DNA of 64,000 bases from Terebella lapidaria (Eukaryota > Annelida > Polychaeta > Terebellida > Terebellidae): positions 14,876,694 to 14,940,693 of the forward strand of contig OX424570.1 of NCBI GenBank assembly GCA_949152475.1, given 5' to 3'. A program made the position numbers and the translations under genes. Below, piece by piece: positions 37,591 through 47,973 of the stretch (positions are counted from its first letter, which is position 1; every line of letters starts with the position of its first letter). Under the pieces are notes generated by a model that had not been told where the DNA came from, searched no databases, and worked only from the letters and a program-made list of their open reading frames with translations.

Positions 37591-38014
37591 ACAGCATGGT
37601 ACGAATTATCTGACAATTTATAAGACATACCTGTTATCGATATAGGCCTATCCAGTTGTAGCATATATTACAGGTAGAGCCCGGCTCCTAAAACCCTTCC
37701 CCTAAGTACATACAGAAATACATAAAGAGGGTATGTATTTCTGGTACATAGATGCTCACATCACAATATACTATGGCCCCGAACTCGGCCTTTCCAGTGA
37801 GCATTCGCGTGCTCCTGGTTCACAAACACGCGCCTGCATACATGACAAGCAAATCATAACCACCTAAACAGCATGCATCAATCAAGACACGTACAAACTT
37901 GACACGGGGTCCGACTGTTTGTGAGAAGACCCTATAGTCAGAAGGCCTGTTTGTTAGAATTTAACATGAAGTTAAAAAATTAGTCTAAACATTTCACATT
38001 TAGCTCATTAGTCA

Positions 38015-38530
38015 GAAGCATTAGTCCGTCGCGTTGCATCCGTCGTCTGTCCGTTCACACTTTCATCTATAAAGTTTACAATCGAATCTTTCTGAACTTT
38101 TGCACAAAAATACCTAAAAAAATATTTCAAGAGGGAGGTATTTATTTATTTTATTTTCTAGCTTTTCTTCAAAATGGCGGCCATGTTCATCGAAAAACAA
38201 CCAATTTGGGACTTCGGCTGCCAATTTCTCAAAACCTGTCTGATCAGATTCTCATTTCAAAAGATTCTCTTCGTGTACCTCTGTCATGTGTATAAGTTTC
38301 GTTGTCCTTGAATCGCCGTTCTGCACGTGGCGGCCATTTTGATTTTTTGACGGATTGGTAATTTTCTCTTCCGAATCGCATTACTATCCATTTTTGCCAT
38401 TTCTAGGCAAGGAAAAATCAATCTTTGAAGAAAAAAACTTTTTTTTCGATACCCTTTAAAGATCAAAACGACCATTTGGGGGTCAAAAATTCCCAAAGTT
38501 GCGTTCACAGACGAAATACTTGTAGATAGA
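38015..38530 (-). repeat. R1-family repeat, inverted copy
   Basis: Reading the minus strand, the GGACG microsatellite, AAGATTCGATTGTAAACTTT, GGCCATTTTGAAG and GGCAACGAAACTTATAC-like blocks match 16440-16800 in order. Confidence 0.6.
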
Positions 38531-39799
38531 GCTATGTTTGCATTATGAGCACAAAGAATGTCGTATACGGACCAACTGAGAATAAGTGAATTTTAGATAA
38601 CTGAGATGAATTGCCCTCTGAGACCAATGAGGCCACAGAGAGGTTTCGATTGCGTTATAAGCTTATAAAAAATTCATATATATTGGTGACCTTGAACTTG
38701 ACCTTATACGACCTTGAAGGTTATATCTCAAAGTCTCGCCTGACCTGAAATGTGTCAAGTGGCCTCCACAGATAAAATACTTGTTAGTAAAGCTTATATT
38801 TTTATATCTTGAACATACATGTATAGGAAGTCGAATGCAGTACACCCAATGGTGAAGTCCACAAAGATGACCTTGACTGGTGAATCTCAAGGTCGTATGT
38901 CACCTGCAATACACAAAGCTGTCCGGGGACCTATTCTATCTTTGGGCTACTTTTTCTAACTAGCTCACACCGGTTTTCGAAAATATTTTTAAGACGGTGA
39001 ATGGTATCGTTCTATAACTTGGCATACTTCACATGGGAGTCAAACAGCAATTTCCAATTGGGTGGTTTTAAGTTTACGGGGACTAAAGCTTCTGAACTAT
39101 TCACTGACATATTCACCGCGAATGGATATATATATATTTCATACCGAAAATCTTTTCCATCCAAGTTGTGCCTAATAGATATGTTTCAATCAATTTCTTA
39201 CCCTAATCCCGATAAGTTTTGCTGAAAATTGGACCGGAAGTCGTGACGTCTTGAATCTCGCTTGTGTGTCGTATTTATGCATCATCATACACACACAGTC
39301 GTAATCAATTGTTTGATTGTAAATACTATGCAATTATCGATCATATATACGATTGACACAAAGAATCTGTACAACCCAACCAATCTGGCGTTATGCCTCA
39401 AAATAATAAGTCAGAGTAATGATTATCTCATGTTTACCTTTGGAGTCTTGTTGTCGTTTTCGCTTGACTCCAACGCCTGACGATCTTCCTCCATGATTCA
39501 CGGGATTCTATCGACAATTCCTTGCGCTTACGGTGCCCAGGACGAATATATAGTCACCCATGTCACCAGGTGGAGCCGGTATCTCAACTGACGTCACTAG
39601 CACTTGGCGCGATCTTGCTCTTCAACTGTCTAGGACTGAAGTATGTACTGCAATCAATAGTCGTATTTCAATCAATGTAGGTGTTGACTTCTGAACCTGA
39701 ACGCATATTTCAGAATTTTTATCGACAATCAACACTTGAGTTGCTTGATTTATGGAGACACCATTCAAACTGTGAAAATATAAAGTGTAACATGCAAAT
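38531..39799. other. Non-coding, no gene seen
   Basis: AGGTCA/TGACCT-rich DNA near 38690-38900 resembles the other dispersed repeats. No gene is supported. Confidence 0.4.
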
Positions 39800-40164
39800 A
39801 ATACCCCCGTCACACTGGATTGGCAGTGCCACTACGGTACCACAACCGTTTTCAGTCAAAACCGCCATCACCGTAGTGACACCTCCAGTAGGGTTTTCGT
39901 ATTTTTCCCCTCTCATCAAACATGAGTTTTTCTTCACGGTACTACTGAGGATCCAGAGAGGAAGCACGGCGGCGTCATTGCGGATATGGCGATCCTACTG
40001 AGTTACCACTACGGTTTGGTTGGCGGTTCCATGGCGATCATTGGCGGCAGTACTACGGTGTTGGGGGAAACATTGAGGGGCCACTGAGGTGCTACTACGG
40101 GGATGGCGGTGCTACTGAGGTGCTACGACGGTGGCACTGCGGCAGCATCGCGGAACGACGCGGT

Positions 40165-40174
40165 TATATAAAAG
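40165..40174 (+). promoter_or_regulatory. TATA box of the MADF-type gene
   Basis: TATATAAAAG lies 69 bp upstream of the ATG at 40243, just inside the GC-rich subterminal region. It is a strong match to the TATA consensus. Confidence 0.65.
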
Positions 40175-40403
40175 AGAGGTGGTTTTCAGTGAAATTCATT
40201 ACCCTTTTTTTGCTGAAGACGTATACAGTGACTACAGTCAATATGCCGAAACGTACGACATCAAGGGGAAGAGCTACTAAACGCCCTCCTATGCCCCCTC
40301 CACCCTCAGAAGAGGAGTCTGCCCATGAAGATGATGCTAATGCTGCCGTTCTTGATGAAGGTGGTGATGAGTCAACAAAAAAAGGACAAAAATCAGGACT
40401 GAC

Positions 40404-40704
40404 CTAACTCAGGATCACTTCGTGTATGTGTGATCGCAGGAAGTGGAATCTCCGGATGATCCAGGCATCCCTTTCTGTCTGTTCAGCCCCTGCACCTGAC
40501 TTCATCTTAATCAGCTTGCCGAACCGTGTTCTAACCGAACGGTACCATACCAGCAGGAACTCCACTGGCTTTCCAAGACTGGCGGCTTGCTCTGCCCAAA
40601 GCGCGTCCTTCTTTGCTTTATCTTTATAGCCGTTGAGCTTTTTGTTATACAGCTCTTTGTGATCACAGATCCAGTCTGCCATGTTGTCCAAGCCCCGTAA
40701 TGTC
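40404..40704 (-). other. 301-bp inverted segment carrying the MADF domain
   Basis: CTGAC at 40399-40403 and GTCAG at 40705-40709 are inverted copies at the two breakpoints. Flipping the block between them restores an uninterrupted reading frame from the upstream exon into the MADF domain. Its direction in the window is minus while the rest of the gene is plus. Confidence 0.75.
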
Positions 40705-41271
40705 GTCAGTGTGAGTGTGATTTGTGCTTGTAATTACTGTGTGCTCATAACGTGTTTCATTATTGAATTGTAATTTCATATCATGCATACTACTAGTATA
40801 TTTTTTTACTTAATGCCATGTTCAAACATTTGCAGTTCCGAAGCAAGCTGGCTGGGCCGACACCCCAAGACACCGAGGATGACACTGAATCTTTGGACGT
40901 AGACCTGGACAGCGACGTTGCCGGACCATCACAGCCATATGGACCATCAGAGACGGTGGCAGGACCATCCAGCGATGTGAGGCCTCCGATGTCAGTGAGG
41001 CCTAAGCGATCGATGACCAGGGCCCAGGCCGATGATGATAAGCTGTTAACCACTCTGGAGGAGCGTGGGCGACAGTCACTAGATCTCCAGCAGAAGTTGA
41101 TCGACCTGATCAAGCCAGCGAAGCCAACGAATGAGAGAGAGGGATATGCTGACTGGGCAAATCTGTGATACTGGGGCTCCATCCGAGTCTGTGGCACCAG
41201 TTCCAGGCAGAGCAGTCTACTCTGCTTGCACGCTACTTGGACTTGAATGATCGTGCCAGAGGAATCCAAGC

Positions 41272-41738
41272 CCAGCAGCCGACTCCACAACAGCAGTTAC
41301 AGCAGCGAATTCCACAGCAGCAGGTCCAGCAGCCGACTCCACAACAGCAGGTCCAGCAGCCGACTCCACAACAGCAGGTCCAGCAGCCGACTCCACAACA
41401 ACAGGTCCAGCAGCCGACTCCACAACAGCAGATCCAGCAGCCGACTCCACAACAGCAGGTCCAGCAGCCGACTCCACAACAACAGGTCCAGCAGCCGACT
41501 CCACAACAACAGGTCCAGCAGCCGACTCCACAACAGCAGGTCCAGCAGCCGACTCCACAACAGCAGGTCCAGCAGCCGACTCCACAACAGCAGGTCCAGC
41601 AGCCGACTCCACAACAGCAGGTCCAGCAGCCGACTCCACAACAGCAGGTCCAGCAGCCGACTCCACAACAGCAGGTCCAGCAGCCGACTCCACAACAGCA
41701 GGTCCAGCAGCCGACTCCACAACAGCAGGTCCAGCAGC
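41272..41738 (+). repeat. 27-bp coding minisatellite (Gln/Pro), about 17 copies
   Basis: The unit encodes QVQQPTPQQ and is nearly perfect in all internal copies; variants occur at the left edge (LQQRIP) and a few synonymous CAA/CAG changes elsewhere. It lies in the C-terminal part of the MADF companion gene. Long ORFs in the other frames and on the minus strand here are artefacts of the repeat. Confidence 0.9.
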
Positions 41739-42303
41739 AGTCTCAGTGGGAGCAGGACTCCGGTTGGCAACTACTACACCAGAACTGTCAGCAGTCTACG
41801 CCCAATACGACCTCAATCTGGAAATCACCAAGCGACACGTGGGTTCAGAGTGTGATGCAGCCAGGAACGAGCACAGCCACAGCTGCTCAGGATACAACGG
41901 CGAACAGCTCACAGAGCTCGTTTTCCCAGTTCCTGGGGGATTCGTCGTTCACGGAATTGCTGAACCGTGTTGAGCCAGAAGATTCATAGAATGCTAGGAG
42001 TACATTCGAACTGTGCTATGTGCCTTTGAACTTGTGTCTTGTGCCCTAACTGTGCTTAACTGTTTACTAGTCTGATTTTGCTATGTGCAGATTTCTGTTT
42101 CATTGTGTTATGTAATGTTGTGCTTGAACTATGTTCAATTGTTTATCACTCATTGATTCTTCCCGTGTGCAGATTTCTGCCTGATTCTGTTTTGTGATGT
42201 TTCTGCCTGAACTGTATTCAACTGACGATTACTCGTCATGTGCATATTACTGTCAATTACATATTCCTGACATTGTTATGTAATTTTTAGTGGATGAATA
42301 TTT

Positions 42304-42442
42304 AATAAATTGTTGCTCAGGAAGAAGTTCTTTGTTCTATATTTTTGTCCATTAATTCAGGCAAATATTTCAGAATACTCAGTAAAAACTGGTGTCAAAA
42401 ATATTCAATGTATATCCGAAGGACTCAATGTAGTAATTTATT
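42304..42442. terminator. Convergent poly(A) signals between the two Harbinger genes
   Basis: AATAAA at 42304-42309 (plus) serves the MADF gene. AATAAA on the minus strand at 42437-42442 lies 93 bp past the transposase stop. The two 3' UTRs therefore overlap by about 130 bp. Confidence 0.5.
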
Positions 42443-42534
42443 AATCATGCATTTTGACCTTAAGGAGAAATACCACAATAACAAGTGATGGCATATACAC
42501 TTTCAAAGAAACACACTCAGATCATATCGTCCTG

Positions 42535-43806
42535 CTAGTCCACAGCTCCTGCTGGCGAATTGCAGTAAAGTTTTAGGTATTCCCGTTGACGTTTTGCAGC
42601 AGTGCTGTCCACGTTGCAACCTCGTGCTTGAGCAACGTCGTGCATATTGGCATTTTCTCTCCAGGCACCGAGCACAATGGTGTGATTGTCGTTTTCCCGA
42701 TCCACTACAGCATTCTGCATTGCTGGGAACCGAATGCGCATGAGATTGTGGAGGCAGACACATGCCTCCACAATCAGTCGAGCAGTGTCTGGTTCCTGCT
42801 GCATCGTTCCTAACAGAACTTGCCAGCGCTGGGCAAGAATGCCAAATGCATTTTCGACGACCCTCCTGCCCCTCGATATCCTGTAGTTGTAGATCCTCTG
42901 CTCCTTTGTTAGGTACCTGGCTGCGTAGGGCTTCATCATGTAGGTACGTAGGGCGAATGCGTCGTCAGCTAACAGGAAATATGGCGTGTCCTGATCGTCC
43001 CCAGGAAGTCTGTCTGGTGCTGGCAGGCCGATGGCTCCATTAGCCAGGAGCTCTTTGAGCTCGGAATCGTTATAAATCTGCGCATCAGACATGTGTCCAT
43101 CTCCACCAGTGTCTATCCACAGGAACTTATAGTCCGCGTCCACAAGTCCCATCAAGACCACTGAATAGAAGCCTTTACAATTGTGGAACAGGCTTCCACT
43201 TCTTGGTGGCTTGCGGATTGCGACATGCTTTCCATCCAGAGCCCCACAAGCATGTGGGACATTCCAGCGCTGCTCGAACTTGTCAGCTACAGCTTTCCAT
43301 TCGTCTTGGGTCGTAGGGCACTGGATCACCTCATCTTTATACTCATCAACGATGGCTTGGCAAACTTCTTTCACCAGCATAGAGAGCGTGTTTGCTGGGA
43401 TCCGGAAATCAAACTTCATACTTGCATATGTGTCTCCAGAGGCTAGATGGCGGAGAGTTGCAGCCAGCTTGGTCCCTGGATCCAAGGCCTTCCTGTAATT
43501 CGTGTCCTTCTTTGTGATACGTGGTCCAACCCTGGCAAGTAATTCACCAAACATCTCCGGCTGGATCCTGAGGAAATTCTGTAACGAGGCTTGGCCTTCT
43601 CTTCTGAGCTCGACCATAAGCTGGTTGTAGTGGCCAAGCTGCTCACGTCTCACATTGCCCAGCCAAGGTCTCACCCACCATCTCCTTCGTCTTGCTCGTC
43701 TTCTTCGTCTTCTTTGCAACAGGGCAATCATTGCTTGCTCATCTGCCTGCTGTTGCTGCACCTGCAGCAAGTTTTGCATGACGATCAGATTTCTGTTATC
43801 TGCCAT
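42535..43806 (-). CDS. PIF/Harbinger transposase (DDE_Tnp_4 type)
   Basis: The single exon encodes 423 residues with no break. An Arg-rich N-terminus (RRRRRRARRRRWW, residues 32-44) could be a nuclear signal or bind DNA. A helical region follows (LQNFLRIQPEMFGELL), then the DDE nuclease: D191 in GALDGKHVAI, D281 in LLADDAFAL and E318 in RRVVENAFGILAQRW. The C-terminus has the conserved VEACVCLHNLMR. In this superfamily the enzyme cuts and pastes the element into short TWA-like targets, usually with the MADF/Myb-like partner encoded alongside. All catalytic residues are present, so the enzyme may be active. The start at 43806 is the first ATG downstream of a TATA box and gives the usual length. 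Confidence 0.92.
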   Translation of the reverse strand: MADNRNLIVMQNLLQVQQQQADEQAMIALLQRRRRRRARRRRWWVRPWLGNVRREQLGHYNQLMVELRREGQASLQNFLRIQPEMFGELLARVGPRITKKDTNYRKALDPGTKLAATLRHLASGDTYASMKFDFRIPANTLSMLVKEVCQAIVDEYKDEVIQCPTTQDEWKAVADKFEQRWNVPHACGALDGKHVAIRKPPRSGSLFHNCKGFYSVVLMGLVDADYKFLWIDTGGDGHMSDAQIYNDSELKELLANGAIGLPAPDRLPGDDQDTPYFLLADDAFALRTYMMKPYAARYLTKEQRIYNYRISRGRRVVENAFGILAQRWQVLLGTMQQEPDTARLIVEACVCLHNLMRIRFPAMQNAVVDRENDNHTIVLGAWRENANMHDVAQARGCNVDSTAAKRQREYLKLYCNSPAGAVD

Positions 43807-43883
43807 TATTTTTTATCAATGAATCGATCTGGAGTGTTTCAAAACTTTCAGAACACTGTTGAAATTTATTCAGAAAACCAAAG

Positions 43884-43892
43884 CCTTTATAT
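43884..43892 (-). promoter_or_regulatory. TATA box of the Harbinger transposase
   Basis: ATATAAAGG on the minus strand lies about 80 bp upstream of the transposase ATG, matching the arrangement of the companion gene at the other end. Confidence 0.55.
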
Positions 43893-44301
43893 GCAAAAAT
43901 TTGACCGCAGTAGCACCATGCAAGACCCTCAGTGCAACCTCCGTGCAACCGCAGTGGAAACGCCCTTGCCGTAGAGACACCTCAATAACACCGCCACCAC
44001 CGCCGTGTGAACGCAGTGGCATCGTAGTAAGATCCCCTAGTTTTCTTGAATTCCTCATTAAGTCCGCCGTGGCACCCCCATACCCGCAGTGCTCCCGTGG
44101 TAGCACCTCAGTAGCACCGCCATCACCGCCACTTGATCGCAGTAGGGTCGCCAGTTTACTTTTCTGGCGGTTGCACGGCGGTCTTACTGAGGATGCAAGA
44201 CGGTTATGGAGATGCTAATGAGGTCCTTGTACGGTTCCGCGGCAGTTATGGCGGTGCCACGACGATCCTACTGCGGATTGGCCCCACTCGCGGTGGCACT
44301 G

Positions 44302-44331
44302 CGGAAGTTTTGAACATGTTCAAAACTTCCG
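44302..44331. repeat. 30-bp perfect palindrome in the Harbinger subterminal region
   Basis: CGGAAGTTTTGAACA followed immediately by its reverse complement. It lies between the transposase promoter and the right terminal inverted repeat. No loop is left, so it would be an ideal two-fold binding site or cruciform. Confidence 0.85.
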
Positions 44332-44492
44332 ACATCCCACCGCGAAGGTCCGCGGTGTTGACAGTTTTCCGTGGTGCTACGGCGATCAAACGCGGAATCG
44401 CCAAGGAACCCCGGCGATCATGGCGGTGCCACGGTGATTTACATCGTACAAGCCCCGCCGTGGCACCGCCAATCCGGTGTGACGGGGGTAAT

Positions 44493-46231
44493 AGGTACAT
44501 GAGAAGGGCCTTATGATATGTTTCGAGTATGTTGGTAAAATTCGTCATTGTAATGTATGTTCAATAACCCTGCCATGATTTTTTTGGCGAATCTGCGAAA
44601 GTTGTTTATTGAGCCATATATACAATTAACGATTATTTCAAATCAAACCGGTAGCAATACTCGTAATACACACTAATAACGAAATGAAAATATAATAGCT
44701 ATTATAAGGTGACACATAGCTATTGGCTGTCTTCCTGTGCCACCTCCACCGGAACTCCAGTGAAAAAAAAAAGAAACGAGGCAATCAGAGACACGAAAAA
44801 GTGACTTGTTTTAAAAATGAAGTTAAACATCTACTGAGTATATAGACAACAGAAATGGTATCAATTGGGGCTCAGATTGTCGAGAAATTGACCTGAACAG
44901 CCGTTGTGCCAATGACCTAGATAAAAATGGATTGGCCAATGAGTATCCTCATAGAGCGTTTGTGACGTGCGCATCCGGCCGCCATTTTGAAGTGTGGAAC
45001 GAAATGTAAACAAACAAGCGTACATACCACATGCGTGTGATCAAAGGACATATTCTTTGTTTTGAATATTGGAATTCGCCTTATAACATGAAGAACACGA
45101 CATGAACGTTTGATATGATTTTTTCCCCTATAGAATAGACGAATAGGTCAACTGGACGAGTTGATCCACAGTTTATCAGTCAGTGACAGTAACAATGACT
45201 CGAGTCGACGAGTGGTTTGAGGGGGGGGGGGGCAGTAACTTACGATCAGTGAGACTTTCTAGATAAAGTTGTGTATATTTAGCATCAACATTCGTCGGAT
45301 CGACTTGGCCTCATAGCTCAGGGGCCGACAATAACACATAGGTATTTGACCGTCGAGAAAATCGTCAGATTATTAATACAATCAGCTGATCAGTATTGCA
45401 GTGTCCACTATCCAGTTTTCCCGGCCTATGCTTTTGCCTTAAGCTTCAACAGATTAGAACTGAAGTGTTTTGCATATCAATTGCAAATTACTTTCCTACG
45501 TATTTATCCTACAGTATCAGGAGTATGGAAAAGAGTGTTCCTCAGGTTATTTCAACTAAAATGTATCTTCATGCCAAATTGTCTGTAGGCTAATCTCAAA
45601 ATACTCCCGTTGTTTATTAACAATGGAATACTTGAAGTTAATTGAAAATGAAATGAATTCCTTCCCTCAAAACAAACCCCCCACTACCAAAAATCTTTTT
45701 CCCCGACTGGAAAGCCTGTAGATAACTTCATTGTGCATCTAAAAGCCGTAAATCAATAAAGATTCAACCGTGGAAACATTTTATTTTCAGACATCAATAT
45801 GCAGAATTCCCAATAATTCTAGACAAGTTCATTCACATTATGAATCACATTCATATCACATCACATTCTGAACACTTCACTAAAATTTTCAATGTTCTTC
45901 ATTTTCATTCACAGTATTCAACTTGCAGTCCACCTTGTTGATTTTATTCATTCAATTTACTTTGTACCATATCATTCTGGACACATATCAATCAAATGTT
46001 GGGTTTCATTATTGTGTAAACATTGTTTTACAACAAATATCACCTGGTGGCCTAAACCGGAACATCTAGAAATAGCTTTCCACACCGGTAACACCAGAAG
46101 TCGCTTGGGTGTAAGTAGCTTAAGATAGCATGTTTGAGATATGAAAAAGCTTTCAACCAACAGAAAACAGTTTTGCAAGAATAAGTCATTTGTCATGAGT
46201 CATTGAAAGTCATTTGGCTTCGCGTCAAACT
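44493..46231. other. Non-coding, no gene seen
   Basis: This is AT-rich DNA with a G tract at about 45222-45232. No gene is supported. The rightmost part should hold the 3' UTR of the P-like transposase gene. Confidence 0.4.
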
Positions 46232-47013
46232 TCATTGACCTTTGAAAAGCACCAGTTTGTTGAGTTTGTTTCGGAGCTTTTTGCCTTGCAACTTCAAGTT
46301 GTGGAGTCGAACAATGTGATGGTAACGAACATCAAAGAAGGCTCGAACCAGATATCGGACCAAGTCAAAGCGGTGATTGTCTATGCCTTCAGACGTAGTT
46401 CGAGCATGGTCGTCCATGTCAAAAGCTTCAGCAACGACATCTGCCAGGACAAGCTTCTCAAGGCGCAGTTGAGAACAGCCGCATTGGACCCTATGCACAT
46501 CAGTGAGGCGGCGGAGGTGTTTCTCAGCACACATGATCACTTGGATGGAGGCATCAGATGGCACTTGCAGTCCACCAAGATTCTTGATGTTCAGGAAGGT
46601 GAAGGACTCCTTGAAGCAAACAGATGGTTTGTTTGCAACAAGTAAGCCTCGACAGACTTCACAACGGAGTTTCCCCAGCACCTTCTTCACTATCCAGCCT
46701 ACAACAGAAATACACAACAAATAGAATATTTTTTTACAGGTATATGAATTAAAACTTTCAAAAAATATTGATGGGAGGTTGGTTGGTTGAGTAAAATCTG
46801 CAGAAAATGGCTAATCTTGGGGACAAAGATAATAAAAAAAAATTGTCGATTACGCACCCGCAACATAAACCATGATATTCTCCACCAGAACTCCCAGTCT
46901 ATTGCTGTCATACGAGTGGTCACGTAGGACATTCAACTCATCACTGCAATCTTCGCTCATGTCGTCGTCATCTTCGTGTATCTGAAGATTGGAGAATTGT
47001 TTGTCATTTATTT
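46232..47013 (-). pseudogene. P-element/THAP9-like transposase, 3' part (split by gypsy element)
   Basis: The last exon, 46232-46698, reads WIVKKVLGKLRCEVCRGLL, LNIKNLGGLQVPSD and HNLKLQGKKLRNKLNKLVLF, ending FKGQ. This is the hallmark C-terminus of P-type transposases. The preceding exon part, 46858-47013, reads INDKQFSNLQIHEDDDD to VENIMVYVAG, with a GTGCGT donor and a TTGTAG acceptor at the intron. The upstream half of this exon lies on the far side of the retrotransposon at 57982-58210. If the insert and one ATTT copy are removed, the frame and phase are exact (381 bp, correct phases at both ends). Confidence 0.8.
47010..47013. other. Target-site duplication, left copy
   Basis: ATTT precedes the TG of the 5' LTR and is repeated at 57982-57985 after the CA of the 3' LTR. 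It is 4 bp, within the 4-6 bp range of Ty3/gypsy integrases. Confidence 0.8.
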
Positions 47014-47097
47014 TGTAACAAAACCATGCAACTGCCGCGCTGAAACGTTCGTTAGGAACGGTCACGTGATCTACAAAGTCCACTTGCGAAGACACCG

Positions 47098-47317
47098 TTC
47101 GCGGAAGAACCGTTCGCGGAAGCACGATTGCGGAAGCATCATCAGCGGAAGCATCGTTCGCGGAAGAACCGTTCGCGGAAGCACGATTGCGGAAGCATCG
47201 TCAGCGGAAGCATCAGTCGCGGAAGCACCGTTCGCGGAAGAGGAGCCTTCGCGGAAGAACCGTTCGCGGACGCAGTCTTCACCACGTGGAGAAGAGTGCG
47301 GAAGATACGTTCGCGGA
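47098..47317 (+). promoter_or_regulatory. U3 array of TTCGCGGA motifs (8 exact copies)
   Basis: Eight exact TTCGCGGA copies, usually inside CCGTTCGCGGAAG, plus at least five variants such as ATTGCGGAAG and TCAGCGGAAG, spaced in steps of roughly 15 bp. The array ends about 28 bp before the TATA box. The same array lies in the 3' LTR at 57170-57389. Confidence 0.85.
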
Positions 47318-47344
47318 CGAAGATGCGCGCGCAGCCACCCTGGC

Positions 47345-47351
47345 TATATAA
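47345..47351 (+). promoter_or_regulatory. U3 TATA box
   Basis: CTATATAAGG just downstream of the motif array. The 3' LTR copy is at 57417-57423. Confidence 0.75.
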
Positions 47352-47912
47352 GGGAGAGCGGACGGCCGCTCTGAGAGCACTGCAACAGCGACATCGACCG
47401 TGGGGAGATCGTCACCGCCACAGCCAAGGGACTCGACGAACTCCGTGCGGACGACTCCTTCTTCAGGGCCTTAGAGTCAACCGGGATTTAGACCGACTAC
47501 CTGGAGAAACCATTCGACTAAGCGGGACGGGAAACTTCAACGGGAAGGGACAGAGAGACGCCGCCGGCTAAGAACTCTTTTTAGTTGTGCCCTCGTGCAC
47601 TATTTATTTTTGAAATGTGATCATACAGTGCTCCATGTCTGAACTTCATATTTGTACGTCACGTGGGTGACCAGCCATACAATTGTAAGTTGATTTGATG
47701 TATATAAATCTTCAATTTATTTACATCTGAGTTGCTTCTTGCCTAAGTGAAGCCGGTGAGCTACGGAGTGATGATACACCAGCGTTGGGGGACACCAATT
47801 TAGTGACGGCTCTCGAATCACAACGAGCGGGAGTTACATAAAGTCTATACGATCAGAGAAACCAGGTTTTTTGGGCCACACCGAAAACAAGTCATTACCA
47901 AACGTCACAACT

Positions 47913-47930
47913 TGGTGCACGTGACCAGGA
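47913..47930 (+). promoter_or_regulatory. Candidate primer-binding site
   Basis: TGGTGCACGTGACC starts 3 nt after the 5' LTR, as expected for pairing with a tRNA 3' CCA end. I could not name the tRNA. Confidence 0.55.
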
Positions 47931-47973
47931 TCCCCGAGGGTCTACTGCCAGGGAACGAACCTCAGCATCACTC

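Larger units (their letters stand above)
40243..41989 (+). pseudogene. Harbinger MADF/Myb-like DNA-binding companion gene, disrupted
   Basis: Exon 1 begins MPKRTTSRGRATKRPP and reads in frame to 40403. The MADF domain ([36 protein letters not shown]) is then found on the opposite strand at 40404-40704. Re-inverting exactly that block rejoins the frame. Exon 2 starts at 40836 after a TTTGCAG acceptor and reads FRSKLAGPTPQDTEDD to YADWANL, where a stop falls at 41168. One frame over, the protein resumes (LHPSLWHQF, EQSTLLARYLDLND), followed by a Gln/Pro repeat and a unique end. It is thus broken by an inversion and a single-base frameshift. In this superfamily the companion protein helps transposase bind and enter the nucleus. 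AATAAA is at 42304-42309. Confidence 0.75.
39803..44489. mobile_element. Complete PIF/Harbinger DNA transposon
   Basis: The terminal inverted repeats are about 33 bp long, with four mismatches, and start ACCCCCGTCACAC. AAT (39800-39802 and 44490-44492) flanks both ends as a 3-bp target duplication, in line with the 3-bp duplications of this superfamily. The element carries the two convergent genes expected: a transposase (minus) and a MADF/Myb-like gene (plus). The subterminal regions (39820-40150, 43910-44470) are packed with GTGCCAC/GTGGCAC and GCGGT strings in both orientations, probably transposase or companion-protein sites. The transposase looks intact and the companion gene is damaged. 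Confidence 0.88.
47014..47909 (+). repeat. 5' LTR of the gypsy element
   Basis: It begins TGTAACAAAACC and ends AACGTCACA (TG...CA). U3 holds the TTCGCGGA array and a TATA box; transcription should start near 47375. No canonical AATAAA was found, so the poly(A) signal is uncertain. ORFs predicted across it (for example 47128-47571) are by-products of the motif array. Confidence 0.93.

Noticed and set aside
37283..37664. Several 60-80-residue ORFs
   Set aside because: They are translations of the ACAAACAA simple repeat and the repeat terminus.
40404..40691. Independent minus-strand MADF gene
   Set aside because: It lacks its own upstream and downstream parts on that strand. Flipping it completes the plus-strand gene exactly.
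41217..41855. Long ORFs in other frames and on the minus strand over the minisatellite
   Set aside because: A 27-bp repeat without stops is open in every frame. Only the frame continuing into LHPSLWHQF and NDRARG fits the family.
47128..47571. 147-residue ORF in the LTR (also 57200-57643)
   Set aside because: It is made of the TTCGCGGA array and the leader read through in one frame. It lies across the promoter and transcription start and has no domain.
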